This document shows positions 25,674-33,708 of a stretch of 64,000 nt of DNA, piece after piece (within the stretch, counting starts at the first letter, position 1; the number at the start of each line of letters is the position of its first letter). A program made the translations under genes and the position numbers. Source of the stretch: Colwellia sp. (GTDB lineage: Bacteria; Pseudomonadota; Gammaproteobacteria; Enterobacterales; Alteromonadaceae); contig NZ_JABSPA010000002.1 of NCBI RefSeq assembly GCF_013214175.1, forward strand, positions 930,001 to 994,000, in the 5' to 3' direction. The notes beneath the pieces were generated by a model that searched no databases, had not been told where the DNA came from, and was given only the letters and a program-made list of their open reading frames with translations.

Positions 25674-25708
25674 ACTCATAACTCATAACTCATAACTCAT
25701 AACTCATA
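25674..25708. repeat. Tandem repeat, five copies of ACTCATA
   Basis: Five exact 7-base units in a row, just after a palindrome (TTATGAGTTAAA / TTTAACTCATAA, about 25658-25682) whose right arm merges into the first unit. It lies between the thioredoxin stop and the nnrS start, both minus-strand genes. It could expand or contract by slippage; any effect on nnrS transcription is speculation. Confidence 0.85.
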
Positions 25709-25725
25709 AACCAAAAACCTTAGTA

Positions 25726-26058
25726 TTAATGTTGTAGAACAAATTTCTTCACTTGGCTGATAGAAGCCGCGCCCACTTGTGTAGCCACTAACTCGCCATT
25801 ATTCATCAATAATAAGGTTGGAATACCTCGAATACCAAACTTAGCCATCAATTCTTGACTATTGTCAGCATTAATTTTGACAACTTTAATGTCATCATGT
25901 TCTTGGGCAATTTGCTCGACTACTGGTGCTAACATTTTGCATGGTGCGCACCAGGGGGCATAAAAATCTATTAATACTTTTCCCTTTGCTTGTTCTACTT
26001 CTGGAGTAAATTGCTCTGCTGAAATCTCGGTAACTTTTATTAATGTCTCTATGTTCAT
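25726..26058 (-). CDS. Thioredoxin with WCAPC active site
   Basis: A 110-residue cytoplasmic thioredoxin. The active site is FYAPWCAPCKML, so the residue between the cysteines and Pro is Ala where canonical TrxA has WCGPC; RGIPTLLL contains the cis-Pro. The rest of the fold is complete. ATG 26058 (MNIETLI) is preferred over ATG 26070 because GGAG lies 6 bases upstream of it, inside the longer frame. It is divergent from a LysR-type regulator, which is its likely regulator by gene order. Confidence 0.92.
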   Translation of the reverse strand: MNIETLIKVTEISAEQFTPEVEQAKGKVLIDFYAPWCAPCKMLAPVVEQIAQEHDDIKVVKINADNSQELMAKFGIRGIPTLLLMNNGELVATQVGAASISQVKKFVLQH

Positions 26059-26213
26059 GGTGTACTCCATTCTATTGCTGTTGGTATTGCTATTGGTAAT
26101 TAAGGATTAATTAGTAAGGGCAGTGTACTTAAGTTGTAATTACTTAATTAGATGTGTTTAATGGGAATCATTGTTCTAAAAATGAAACAATATCGGGTAA
26201 AGGTAAGATAAAT

Positions 26214-27152
26214 ATGAAATTGAGCAATTTAGATGATTTACATTTATTTGTGACTTTAGTGGAAGCTGGCTCGTTTACCTTGGCGGCAAAGACTTTAGGC
26301 ATAGCAAAATCGAAATTAAGTCGACGCCTAGTGCAGCTTGAGAACGAATTAGGTTGTGATCTTCTTATTCGTACCACACGAAAACAATCACTTACTGAGA
26401 GTGGTCGCTTACTTTTTTGTGCGAGTAAAGAGCATATAGAGGCTTTATCTCGAGTAGAAGAAGAGCTCTATTCCTCATTAAAACAAGTTCAAGGTAAGCT
26501 CAATATTTTATTACCTTTAGAGTTTTTTAATACCATCATTAGTAATTTAATTGGCGATTTTTTACAGCGCTATCCTAAAATAAACTTACATTGTCAGCAC
26601 TATTCAGGCGCAGTGCCAGAATTTGATCCTAAGTTTGATCTCTGTTTTGTTTTGCATGAGCAGGCATTGCCAGCATCAAACTGGATTGCAAAGGAGTTGC
26701 TAAGTTTTCCGCAATCTATATACCTTTCGCCGCAACTGGCCGCTGACCTAGCGATTAAACCGCTAATGACAGGGCGAGCTAAGCCAGAGCAACTGGCTCA
26801 ATTTGACTGTATTTTAGCGGAAGAAGATCAGCCTTGGCACTTTCGAAATGCTGATAAAATTGAACAGGTTAATGTTAAAGGTAAGCTGATACTTTCTAGT
26901 CCTGAAATGCGTCTTCGAGCAGCAGAACAAGGTTTAGGCTTATGTAAACTACCTGACTATGTGCTAAATAACTATGCCTTAAAGGATAATGTCCTAAAAA
27001 ATAATGGCCAAAAACAGAGTTTACAACGATTAGCATTGAGCCAAGAGAGTGTTGCCCAACGCCTAAGTGTACTTTATCAAAGTCGTAATATTGCCAGTAA
27101 AACCCGAACCTTTTTAGATTACTTTCAAAGTAATGTTGGGCAATTATTGTAA
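26214..27152 (+). CDS. LysR family transcriptional regulator
   Basis: 312 residues. An N-terminal winged HTH (LDDLHLFVTLVEAGSFTLAAKTLGIAKSKLSRRLVQLE) and a C-terminal effector-binding domain (about 90-295) show the LTTR layout of the group that includes many single-gene, thioredoxin-adjacent regulators. ATG 26214 with AAAGGTAAG upstream is better than the in-frame ATG at 26154, and MKLSNLDDL is a normal LTTR start. It is divergent from the thioredoxin gene across about 155 bases, the typical arrangement for a LysR protein and its target. The effector is unknown. Confidence 0.92.
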   Translation: MKLSNLDDLHLFVTLVEAGSFTLAAKTLGIAKSKLSRRLVQLENELGCDLLIRTTRKQSLTESGRLLFCASKEHIEALSRVEEELYSSLKQVQGKLNILLPLEFFNTIISNLIGDFLQRYPKINLHCQHYSGAVPEFDPKFDLCFVLHEQALPASNWIAKELLSFPQSIYLSPQLAADLAIKPLMTGRAKPEQLAQFDCILAEEDQPWHFRNADKIEQVNVKGKLILSSPEMRLRAAEQGLGLCKLPDYVLNNYALKDNVLKNNGQKQSLQRLALSQESVAQRLSVLYQSRNIASKTRTFLDYFQSNVGQLL

Positions 27153-27243
27153 AGGTGTTGGCAGTTCTCGCTGCTACTTTGCCACGGGCACTCGCGGTTG
27201 CTATGATGTCGCATCTTTTTCCAATGAAAAACTATTGAATTTT

Positions 27244-27921
27244 ATGTCAACAATGCCTCTTGAACGAATTACCGTCGAACCTAAATCGCCAGCTACTTCC
27301 TGTGTTATCTGGTTACATGGTCTGGGTGACTCTGGTGCCGGTTTTGCTCCTATTGTGCCGGTATTAGCTTTGCCAGAAAATCACGGTATTCGCTTTGTAT
27401 TTCCTCATGCACCAGAGCAAGCTGTAACCATTAACCAAGGTTATGTAATGCGATCTTGGTATGATATCAAAAGTATGGATTTGCATAACCGCGCCGATAT
27501 GGCCGGTGTACTTGAGTCTGAAAAACGTGTGCAAGCGTTAATCCAAGAACAAATAGATTTAGGTATAGCCTCGAAAAATATTGTCTTAGCTGGCTTTAGC
27601 CAAGGCGGCGTATTGAGTTTATTTACCGGTTTACGCTTTTCGCAAAGTTTAGCGGGTATTTTGGCATTATCTTGTTATTTACCAACGGCAGATAAACTGC
27701 CCGAGCAATGTCATAGCTCTAACCTAGCGACGCCTATTTTACAAAATCATGGTGAGCGAGATGATGTGGTACCACTGAGTGCTGGTAAAATGGCAAATAC
27801 CTTGCTAACCGCTGCTAAATATAAGGTGACTTGGCAAACTTATCCTATGGAACACTCGGTATTACCAGAGCAACTTAAAGACATATCCGCTTGGTTACAA
27901 GACCGATTGCTTGCTCGCTAG
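27244..27921 (+). CDS. Carboxylesterase/phospholipase family alpha/beta hydrolase
   Basis: 225 residues, like the small bacterial carboxylesterases (Pseudomonas EstB type). The oxyanion region is VIWLHGLGDSGAGF, the nucleophile elbow GFSQGG, the Asp is in GERDDVVP, and the His in MEHSV: the Ser-Asp-His triad is intact. YVMRSWYDI is also family-typical. I use ATG 27244 (MSTMPLERITVEP), since the longer frame from 27133 overlaps the LysR gene and adds unrelated sequence. The ribosome-binding site is weak, so translation could be coupled to the upstream gene. Confidence 0.9.
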   Translation: MSTMPLERITVEPKSPATSCVIWLHGLGDSGAGFAPIVPVLALPENHGIRFVFPHAPEQAVTINQGYVMRSWYDIKSMDLHNRADMAGVLESEKRVQALIQEQIDLGIASKNIVLAGFSQGGVLSLFTGLRFSQSLAGILALSCYLPTADKLPEQCHSSNLATPILQNHGERDDVVPLSAGKMANTLLTAAKYKVTWQTYPMEHSVLPEQLKDISAWLQDRLLAR

Positions 27922-28078
27922 TTATTAGCTAGCCTTGTTTAGGCTGTAATCGGTCTAGTCACGGCAAAAAGTCACAGTAAAAAATGATGGTTAATTGTTA
28001 CTGGATAAAAAACAGTCTTAGGAGTAGCAACTTATAGCTTTTTTTAACAAACGGACAGATAGAATCGGAAGGTGATTT

Positions 28079-28987
28079 ATGCACAGCGTTAAAGTACAAA
28101 ACGGCACTGAAAAGCCAGTGAAGGCAATAAAGGTAACGCAGATTACTCATTGGTTTACTCGCCAGCTCTTTAGCGTTGCTAACGTATTAAAGATAATCAC
28201 TTTACTGGCGCTGTGTCTTTTTATTTATAACAAATCGACCCAATCTCAACAAGAAAATGATGATAGTTTGGCCTATCTTGCCAGCCCTAAAATCGATGAT
28301 ATATATTTTTTAGATTTTAGGGTGCTTAGTGACGCACTAAGGCCAAAAGAGAAATACCGCATTGCTAAGGTGGTCGATATTACTGGCGATACAGTGACGC
28401 TACTTTATGGCAATATGTTTTACTTACGCCAACAATCGTTAAAAGATAGTATCCACTACGGCCAGTTAAGATATAAAGGTTATTTTGAGTCCAAACGTTA
28501 TGACTTAACCCTAACGCAGTTAAAAGCCATGCATGACTCCGCGGCCATTTATATGATTAAAAGGCCGGATCTAAATATGTTGTACGGAAATTATATCAAT
28601 GATCCTAAGCCTGAACAGACTACTAAGCGTTACATTCCCGGTAAGCGAGAAAACCTCGAAGGGTTAAGTTTCCTAAAAGCTAGTTACTTAGAAAATAGTT
28701 TAGAACAAGCTTTTGAGCGGTTAAGCCGCTCAGCCCAGTTAGGTTTTGCCCAAGGGCAAGTTAATTTGGCGCAAATGTACTTAAACGCTCAATATGTTGA
28801 TAAAGATCTTAGCCAAGCTATGTATTGGTTTAAACAAGCCGCACTGCAAAGTGATAAGGCTGGAGTGCTTAAATACGTCATAGTTTGTCGGCAGGTGAGT
28901 TATTGCCAAGAGGGAGACTTTTATCAAGAGTTAAGCAATGCTGGCGTAAATATTAAAGTGAGATCACTAGACTTTAAGCTTAACTAG
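28079..28987 (+). CDS. Membrane-anchored protein with Sel1-like repeat
   Basis: 302 residues of unknown function. A cytoplasmic stretch of about 30 residues and a single membrane helix (about 38-55, VLKIITLLALCLFIYN) precede a probably periplasmic domain. Residues about 205-265 contain Sel1/TPR-like helices (AFERLSRSAQLGFAQGQVNL, LSQAMYWFKQAALQ), usually protein-contact modules. The middle part is unassigned. GGAAGG before the ATG supports the start. There is no clear operon partner: esterase upstream, glrR convergent downstream. Confidence 0.78.
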   Translation: MHSVKVQNGTEKPVKAIKVTQITHWFTRQLFSVANVLKIITLLALCLFIYNKSTQSQQENDDSLAYLASPKIDDIYFLDFRVLSDALRPKEKYRIAKVVDITGDTVTLLYGNMFYLRQQSLKDSIHYGQLRYKGYFESKRYDLTLTQLKAMHDSAAIYMIKRPDLNMLYGNYINDPKPEQTTKRYIPGKRENLEGLSFLKASYLENSLEQAFERLSRSAQLGFAQGQVNLAQMYLNAQYVDKDLSQAMYWFKQAALQSDKAGVLKYVIVCRQVSYCQEGDFYQELSNAGVNIKVRSLDFKLN

Positions 28988-29065
28988 CACATTTAAAGTT
29001 AAGCACTTTTCTTAACTACCTACTTCTTTAATTAATTGGCACTCTCATTACTTTTATAGAGTAGA

Positions 29066-29090
29066 AAGTCACACTTGCCTAGTGTGACTT
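29066..29090. terminator. Hairpin between convergent genes
   Basis: AAGTCACACT-tgcct-AGTGTGACTT is a perfect 10-bp stem between the Sel1 protein gene (plus) and glrR (minus). T-rich on the minus-strand exit side only weakly; probably terminates glrKR transcripts or both. Confidence 0.55.
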
Positions 29091-29111
29091 ACTTCTTAGT
29101 TATTTACTTCG

Positions 29112-30497
29112 TTAATCTACACGATATGACTCAGCGACCAAGTGATGACGGTTTAGTAGCTTATAAAACTCGGTCCGATTACGCTGAGCAATTCGTGCTG
29201 CTTGTGAGACATTTCCGGCAGTGATTTTTAATAGTTTGGATAAATAATCCCGCTCAAAATGATCTCGCGCCTGTTGAAAAGAAGGGAATTGAGTAGAATC
29301 ATCACGCAGGGCATTTTTCACTAAAGTTGCACTGATAACATTTTCACTTGATAACGCCACGCTTTGCTCGACCACGTTTTGCAGCTGTCTGATGTTACCT
29401 GGCCAAGGGGCACTAATCAGTAATTCCATCGCTTCTTGGCTGATGCTTTTTATCGGCATATTGGAACGAGCAACTGCTTGGGTTAAGAAGTATTGTACTA
29501 ACAAGGGGATATCTTCCCGTCGCTGGACTAGGGTCGGCAACTCCAACTCAACAACATTGAGTCGGTAATACAAATCTTCTCGAAAGGTATTGGCTTTTAT
29601 GGCTTTAGTTAAATTAACATGGGTTGCCGAAATGATGCGTACATCAACTTTTATTGCTTGGGTACTTCCTACCGGTCTAACTTCTCTTTCTTGCAGCACT
29701 CGCAAAAGTTTTACCTGAAAGCTCAGTGGCATATCGCCAATTTCATCGAGAAATAAAGTGCCGCCATCGGTTGCTTGAAATAAACCTTGATGATTGCGCT
29801 CAGCGCCAGTAAAAGCACCTTTAACGTGACCAAATAATTCAGACTCGAGTAGTTGTTCGGGAATTGCTGCACAGTTTATCGCGGTAAAAATCTGATCTTT
29901 TCTGTTACTGGCTTGATGAATTGCTTTAGCTAACAGCTCTTTACCGGTACCACTTTGGCTGTGAATGAGCACACTAAAATCACTGTTGGCAACTTTTTTA
30001 GCTTGTTGTAATAACGAGGTCATTACCGTGCTGCGGCTAATAATATTATTGCGCCAAAGCTCGGTTTCACAAGTTTGTTCACCACTCGATGGTTGTAAAC
30101 GTATGGCTTGCTCAACAGTGTCTAGCAATTCTTGGCTTTCAAAAGGCTTAGTTAAAAAACTAAATACCCCTTGTTTAGTGGCATTAATTGCATCGGGAAT
30201 TGTGCCGTGGGCAGTCATGATCACTACCGGGATATTAGGGTGTTGTACTCTAATTTGTTCGAACAAAGCCATGCCATCCATGCCTTCCATGCGTAAATCG
30301 CTAATGACCACTTGCGGAATGAAGTGTTGTAATGTGCCTAAAGCTATTTTTGCATTGGCGGCGGATTCTACGTTATAGCCAGCAGCGGATAGACGAATAC
30401 TGAGTAAACGTAAAAGGCTAGGGTCATCATCGACAATAAGGATTTTGGCTGCATGTTTGGCTGTTTTTTTGGTAATGTTTTGAGTGTTTAGGCTCAT
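29112..30497 (-). CDS. glrR: Sigma-54-dependent response regulator GlrR (QseF)
   Basis: 461 residues: receiver (phospho-acceptor Asp in VVISDLRMEGMDG, Lys in TKPFES), AAA+ sigma-54 interaction domain (Walker A HSQSGTGKE, sigma-54 contact loop GAFTGA, Walker B GGTLFLDEIGDM), and a Fis-type HTH at the end (GNVSQAARIAQRNRTEFYKLL). With glrK and the qseG-like lipoprotein gene it reproduces the enterobacterial glrK-qseG-glrR order, where GlrR activates glmY and rpoE through sigma-54. A TGTC-N10-GACA box and a sigma-54 promoter lie just beyond glrK, pointing to the divergent EF-hand gene as a target. Confidence 0.93.
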   Translation of the reverse strand: MSLNTQNITKKTAKHAAKILIVDDDPSLLRLLSIRLSAAGYNVESAANAKIALGTLQHFIPQVVISDLRMEGMDGMALFEQIRVQHPNIPVVIMTAHGTIPDAINATKQGVFSFLTKPFESQELLDTVEQAIRLQPSSGEQTCETELWRNNIISRSTVMTSLLQQAKKVANSDFSVLIHSQSGTGKELLAKAIHQASNRKDQIFTAINCAAIPEQLLESELFGHVKGAFTGAERNHQGLFQATDGGTLFLDEIGDMPLSFQVKLLRVLQEREVRPVGSTQAIKVDVRIISATHVNLTKAIKANTFREDLYYRLNVVELELPTLVQRREDIPLLVQYFLTQAVARSNMPIKSISQEAMELLISAPWPGNIRQLQNVVEQSVALSSENVISATLVKNALRDDSTQFPSFQQARDHFERDYLSKLLKITAGNVSQAARIAQRNRTEFYKLLNRHHLVAESYRVD

Positions 30498-30515
30498 AAA
30501 TTTCTCTCTTAGGGC

Positions 30516-31151
30516 TTAGCCACGCTCATTAATATTCTGGTCAATTTTCTTTAATAATATCAGCTGTTGTTTTACCCGCTTTAATTGGCTTTCTAATTGT
30601 GCAATTATCGCGTGATGTTCATCGCTCTGCTTATTAAATTTCTTACTAGCCTGAGCTTGTTTTTCAAGTAAATGCAGCTGAGTATTCAGTTGATCTCTAA
30701 GTAGCATGGTAAAGGCTAGGTTCTCTTTACTCATGTTATTGCTGACTAATAAATGTTCATTGAGCAGTCGTTTAGCTTTATAGGGTTGATGAAGCGGGCT
30801 ATTGGCTAAACTATAAATTAAAATAAGCTTACCTTGGCTAGGATCTACGTCGTTTACTGTATTGTTTAATCTATTGTTTAATCTATTGTTTAATCTATTG
30901 TTTAGTAAAGCTTGTTGTTTATGTTCTTCGGTCAAAACCTGCTTTTTGTTTAAGGTTGTTAACCATAAATAATAATTACTATAACTGACCACATTATGAG
31001 TTTTATCGGCCGGCGTAGTCATCTGGCAGGCGCTTGATAAACTGCCTATTAGCATGATAAATATGATTGAAAAGTGTTTTTTTCTATTACTAAAAAACAC
31101 TGCTTTAGCGGTGTTTATGGTGGCGGTTAAACTAAGGTTATTTGTTTTCAT
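30516..31151 (-). CDS. qseG: QseG-like outer membrane lipoprotein
   Basis: 211 residues between glrK and glrR. A membrane-spanning signal (IIFIMLIGSLSSAC) ends in a lipobox cysteine near residue 42, so a lipoprotein is predicted. A coiled-coil helix covers the C-terminal third. In enterobacteria QseG sits in the outer membrane and interacts with the QseE/GlrK kinase. Sequence similarity is weak, so the name rests mainly on position and type. Residues about 85-96 are repeated RLNN units encoded by a 12-base tandem repeat. Its start overlaps the glrK stop (ATGA), and glrR follows after 18 bases. Confidence 0.72.
   Translation of the reverse strand: MKTNNLSLTATINTAKAVFFSNRKKHFSIIFIMLIGSLSSACQMTTPADKTHNVVSYSNYYLWLTTLNKKQVLTEEHKQQALLNNRLNNRLNNRLNNTVNDVDPSQGKLILIYSLANSPLHQPYKAKRLLNEHLLVSNNMSKENLAFTMLLRDQLNTQLHLLEKQAQASKKFNKQSDEHHAIIAQLESQLKRVKQQLILLKKIDQNINERG
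30861..30904. repeat. 12-bp tandem repeat inside the qseG-like gene
   Basis: ATTGTTTAATCT is repeated three times exactly and followed by a partial unit (ATTGTTTA). Because the unit is 12 bases, copy-number change keeps the frame and only adds or removes the four residues RLNN. It lies in the linker after the lipobox. Confidence 0.9.
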
Positions 31152-32683
31152 AATTCAATATCTGTTTGCGTAATAGGCAAGGTGATGGTGACACAAGCAC
31201 CGCTGTTATTACCGGCGTTTAATTTTTCTGCCTGGCTTATCTTGATGCTGCCATTAAGGCGAAGTAATAGCTCTTTGACTATGGTAAGCCCTAAACCACT
31301 GCCTTTTATTAGGCTATTTTCAGGTGCTTTTCCTTGATAGAAAGCATCAAATACTTTATCGGTTAGCGATGATTCTATTCCTGGACCTTGATCAATAATG
31401 TTAATGGTTAAGCACTCCTTGCTACTGCTATACGTTATGGTGATATTACCGTTTATCGGCGAATACTTTATCGCATTCGACAGAATATTATCTAGAATTA
31501 CACTCAGTTGCTTACTATTACTGTAAATAAAGTAGGGATTGTTATTGTACTTTAAGGTTAAATATTTAGACTTAATGTCGAGCTTTCTTAACTTACAGGC
31601 ATCGCTAATCAGTTCCGCTAGATTTATTTTTTCTAGACCATGCAAGCTGGTTGAATCCAACACAATATTAAAGTCGAGTAAGTCTTCAATTAATCGTTGT
31701 AAACGATTTACACTTGTACGAATAATATCGCAAATTTCTTGTTGTTCGTCGTTGAGCGGGCCAACGCTATTATCATAGATAAGTTCAGTGCCTTCTCTAA
31801 TTGCCGCTAACGGTGTTTTTAATTCATGGGATATATGGCGAATAAAGCTCGATTTTTGTAATTCTAAGCTATGAAGACGTTGCCGCATGTTCTCTAAAGC
31901 ATCTGCTATTGCTCTTACTTCGGCAGGGCCATGTAAGTTGATTTCTTGTTCAAAATTACCTTGCTCTAATAATTGAATTTTATCAGTGAGTCGTTTTAAT
32001 GGTTGGGTAATTAGGATGATAAATATACCGGCAATTAATAGGGTGACAGGAATAATATACAAGCGTTCAAGGATGCTATCGCTAATGTTTTCTGTGGTGT
32101 GGTATATGTCCAACACTTGCTGATTAACAACAAAGTTGCTGCGTTTTTCCAGCTCTTTACTTATAAAATGTAATTGCTTAAATTCTGCTTGGACCTGATC
32201 TAATGATAGTGACATTGCACTGTCACTAGCCATCAAGGCTTGTATGCGCTCACTTTCAATTTGTAATGAGCTTAATAATTCTTTTAATACTATATCTTGC
32301 TGCATTAATACGGTTGCTTGAATTATGTCAGCTAATACTTCTTGATGGCGATTAAAAGCAGTATGTAATTCATCATCTTTAAGCACGATAAATTGACTGG
32401 CATAGCGCTCCACTTTAGCAATAGTGTCCTCAAGCCTACTATTGAGCTGGGTTAATTGCGCAACATGATATATAGCACTGGTACTTTGTTTGGCTAACAA
32501 ACTGACCTTATTGGCACTAAAAAGTAAAGCCATCACTAAAGGCATAGCGACAAAGGTAAAACCAAGTAAGGTCAGTTTATTAATGGATACCCTGTTAAGT
32601 ATTGACTGACTAAAAATATAAAGCGAAAACAGCAGCTTGCTTAATATCGTTTTACTTTTTCTTAGCTTGTTTAGGTAATCCAT
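31148..32683 (-). CDS. glrK: Sensor histidine kinase GlrK (QseE)
   Basis: 511 residues in the inner membrane. Membrane helices at about 38-57 and 214-232 flank a periplasmic four-helix-type sensor. HAMP follows (ITQPLKRLTDKIQLLEQGNFEQ), then HisKA with the phospho-His in FIRHISHELKTPLAA, and HATPase_c with N box NILSNAIKYSP, DQGPGI and GSGLGLTIVKELL. All kinase motifs are intact. A longer frame exists to TTG 32755, but ATG 32683 is the first ATG. It is first in the glrK-qseG-glrR operon and divergent from the EF-hand gene. Confidence 0.92.
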   Translation of the reverse strand: MDYLNKLRKSKTILSKLLFSLYIFSQSILNRVSINKLTLLGFTFVAMPLVMALLFSANKVSLLAKQSTSAIYHVAQLTQLNSRLEDTIAKVERYASQFIVLKDDELHTAFNRHQEVLADIIQATVLMQQDIVLKELLSSLQIESERIQALMASDSAMSLSLDQVQAEFKQLHFISKELEKRSNFVVNQQVLDIYHTTENISDSILERLYIIPVTLLIAGIFIILITQPLKRLTDKIQLLEQGNFEQEINLHGPAEVRAIADALENMRQRLHSLELQKSSFIRHISHELKTPLAAIREGTELIYDNSVGPLNDEQQEICDIIRTSVNRLQRLIEDLLDFNIVLDSTSLHGLEKINLAELISDACKLRKLDIKSKYLTLKYNNNPYFIYSNSKQLSVILDNILSNAIKYSPINGNITITYSSSKECLTINIIDQGPGIESSLTDKVFDAFYQGKAPENSLIKGSGLGLTIVKELLLRLNGSIKISQAEKLNAGNNSGACVTITLPITQTDIEL

Positions 32684-32758
32684 GAAATTTAGTCTGAACT
32701 CTACGGCAGTGAATAAATCTGCAACTACTTTGTCTGAAAAATAAAACAAAAACAAGGG

Positions 32759-32776
32759 TGTCTTTATTTTGAGACA
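32759..32776. promoter_or_regulatory. Candidate GlrR binding site (TGTC-N10-GACA)
   Basis: TGTCTTTATTTTGAGACA matches the TGTC-N10-GACA pattern reported for enterobacterial GlrR sites. It overlaps a palindrome, GAGACAGTTACTGTCTC (32771-32787). It lies 76 bases upstream of glrK and about 200 bases upstream of the sigma-54 promoter of the EF-hand gene, a usual enhancer distance. The match is read directly; binding is inferred. Confidence 0.6.
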
Positions 32777-32971
32777 GTTACTGTCTCTGCCTAGTATTAT
32801 TTTAAGTTATTGTATTTATTGGTTTTGTAGCTGAGTGTTACTTATGAGTAGTGATTGTTAGTCATTAATATTTTATTTTGTTGCTATATGGCGACGGTTT
32901 TGATTGGTTTTGCGGGCAAGGTAATCACTGTTTATTTATAAAAGCCTATTAAATCAATGTGATAATAAATG

Positions 32972-32987
32972 TGGCACGCTGTGTGCT
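32972..32987 (+). promoter_or_regulatory. Sigma-54 promoter for the EF-hand gene
   Basis: TGGCACGCTGTGTGCT keeps the invariant GG (32973-32974) and GC (32985-32986) exactly 10 bases apart, with a perfect -24 TGGCACG and a near-consensus -12 (GTGCT against TTGCT). Transcription would start near 32998, about 55 bases before the ATG of the EF-hand gene. Confidence 0.75.
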
Positions 32988-33053
32988 ATTCCTCAATCGA
33001 TAATGAATTCAATCAGCGCTAATGAACGCTTTAATAGTTAAAAGAGGATTACC

Positions 33054-33413
33054 ATGAAGAGTATCAGTTTAACGCAAGTAACCGCATTTGTTGTAGTCGT
33101 AAGCTTGGCTGCTTTTTTTGTTAGTGCAGAGGATGCATTTGCTCACAGCATTAAAGACAACAGTGTGGCTCATAGCGAGCACTCAATTAGCACTGAAATT
33201 ACTGACACAGTAGAAGAAACTAGTGAAAGGTTTACTTTTACTTCTTTAGATACTGATAAAAATGGCAAGTTAAGCCAGCAAGAAGTTATTGCTGGAAAAA
33301 ATGAATGGTTGGTTAAATCTTTCAAACACATTGATAGCAATGCTGATGAATCGTTAACAGAACAAGAGTTAGTTGATTTTGTTGCAAAAACAACTTCAGC
33401 CACTTTTCAGTAA
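33054..33413 (+). CDS. Secreted EF-hand calcium-binding protein
   Basis: 119 residues. A signal peptide (hydrophobic VTAFVVVVSLAAFFVSA, cleavage near residue 24-32) is followed by a His/Ser-rich linker and a pair of EF-hand loops, DTDKNGKLSQQE and DSNADESLTEQE. The loops keep Asp/Asn at positions 1, 3 and 5 and Glu at 12, so Ca2+ binding is plausible. AGAGGATTACC before the ATG supports the start. It has a sigma-54 promoter and lies divergent from glrK-qseG-glrR; an intrinsic terminator follows at 33544. Likely periplasmic, function unknown, possibly an envelope-stress or cell-envelope sensor partner (inference). Confidence 0.88.
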   Translation: MKSISLTQVTAFVVVVSLAAFFVSAEDAFAHSIKDNSVAHSEHSISTEITDTVEETSERFTFTSLDTDKNGKLSQQEVIAGKNEWLVKSFKHIDSNADESLTEQELVDFVAKTTSATFQ

Positions 33414-33543
33414 TAGATAAATAACGAGTACAAATACTCGACCCAGTTTAAGGGGAGCTCCCAACCCATATCAATTCGTTTCGTTGTCATTCTTAAGGAC
33501 TGAGAAAGGGCTTAATTGACTTGTTATACTCCACTCCCCTTTG

Positions 33544-33573
33544 GGCTGGCTACTTCGGTAGCCGGCCTTTTTT
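33544..33573 (+). terminator. Intrinsic terminator after the EF-hand gene
   Basis: GGCTGGCTAC-ttcg-GTAGCCGGCC (one G-U pair, UUCG tetraloop) followed by six T. A strong terminator 130 bases after the stop codon. Confidence 0.92.
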
Positions 33574-33708
33574 ATGCCTTGAACCTTGAGCTGAAGTTAA
33601 AAATAAGTTTAATTGTATTGATCTTGCGATAGACGGTCATTGCAAGCATTTCCCCTCAACTATTTGCTTGTTAAACTATTGGCAACTTCTATAAAAAGAG
33701 AATATTCA

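Noticed and set aside
25674-25708. Possible CRISPR-like repeat array
   Set aside because: The 7-base units are directly adjacent without spacers and no cas gene is present; it is a simple tandem repeat.
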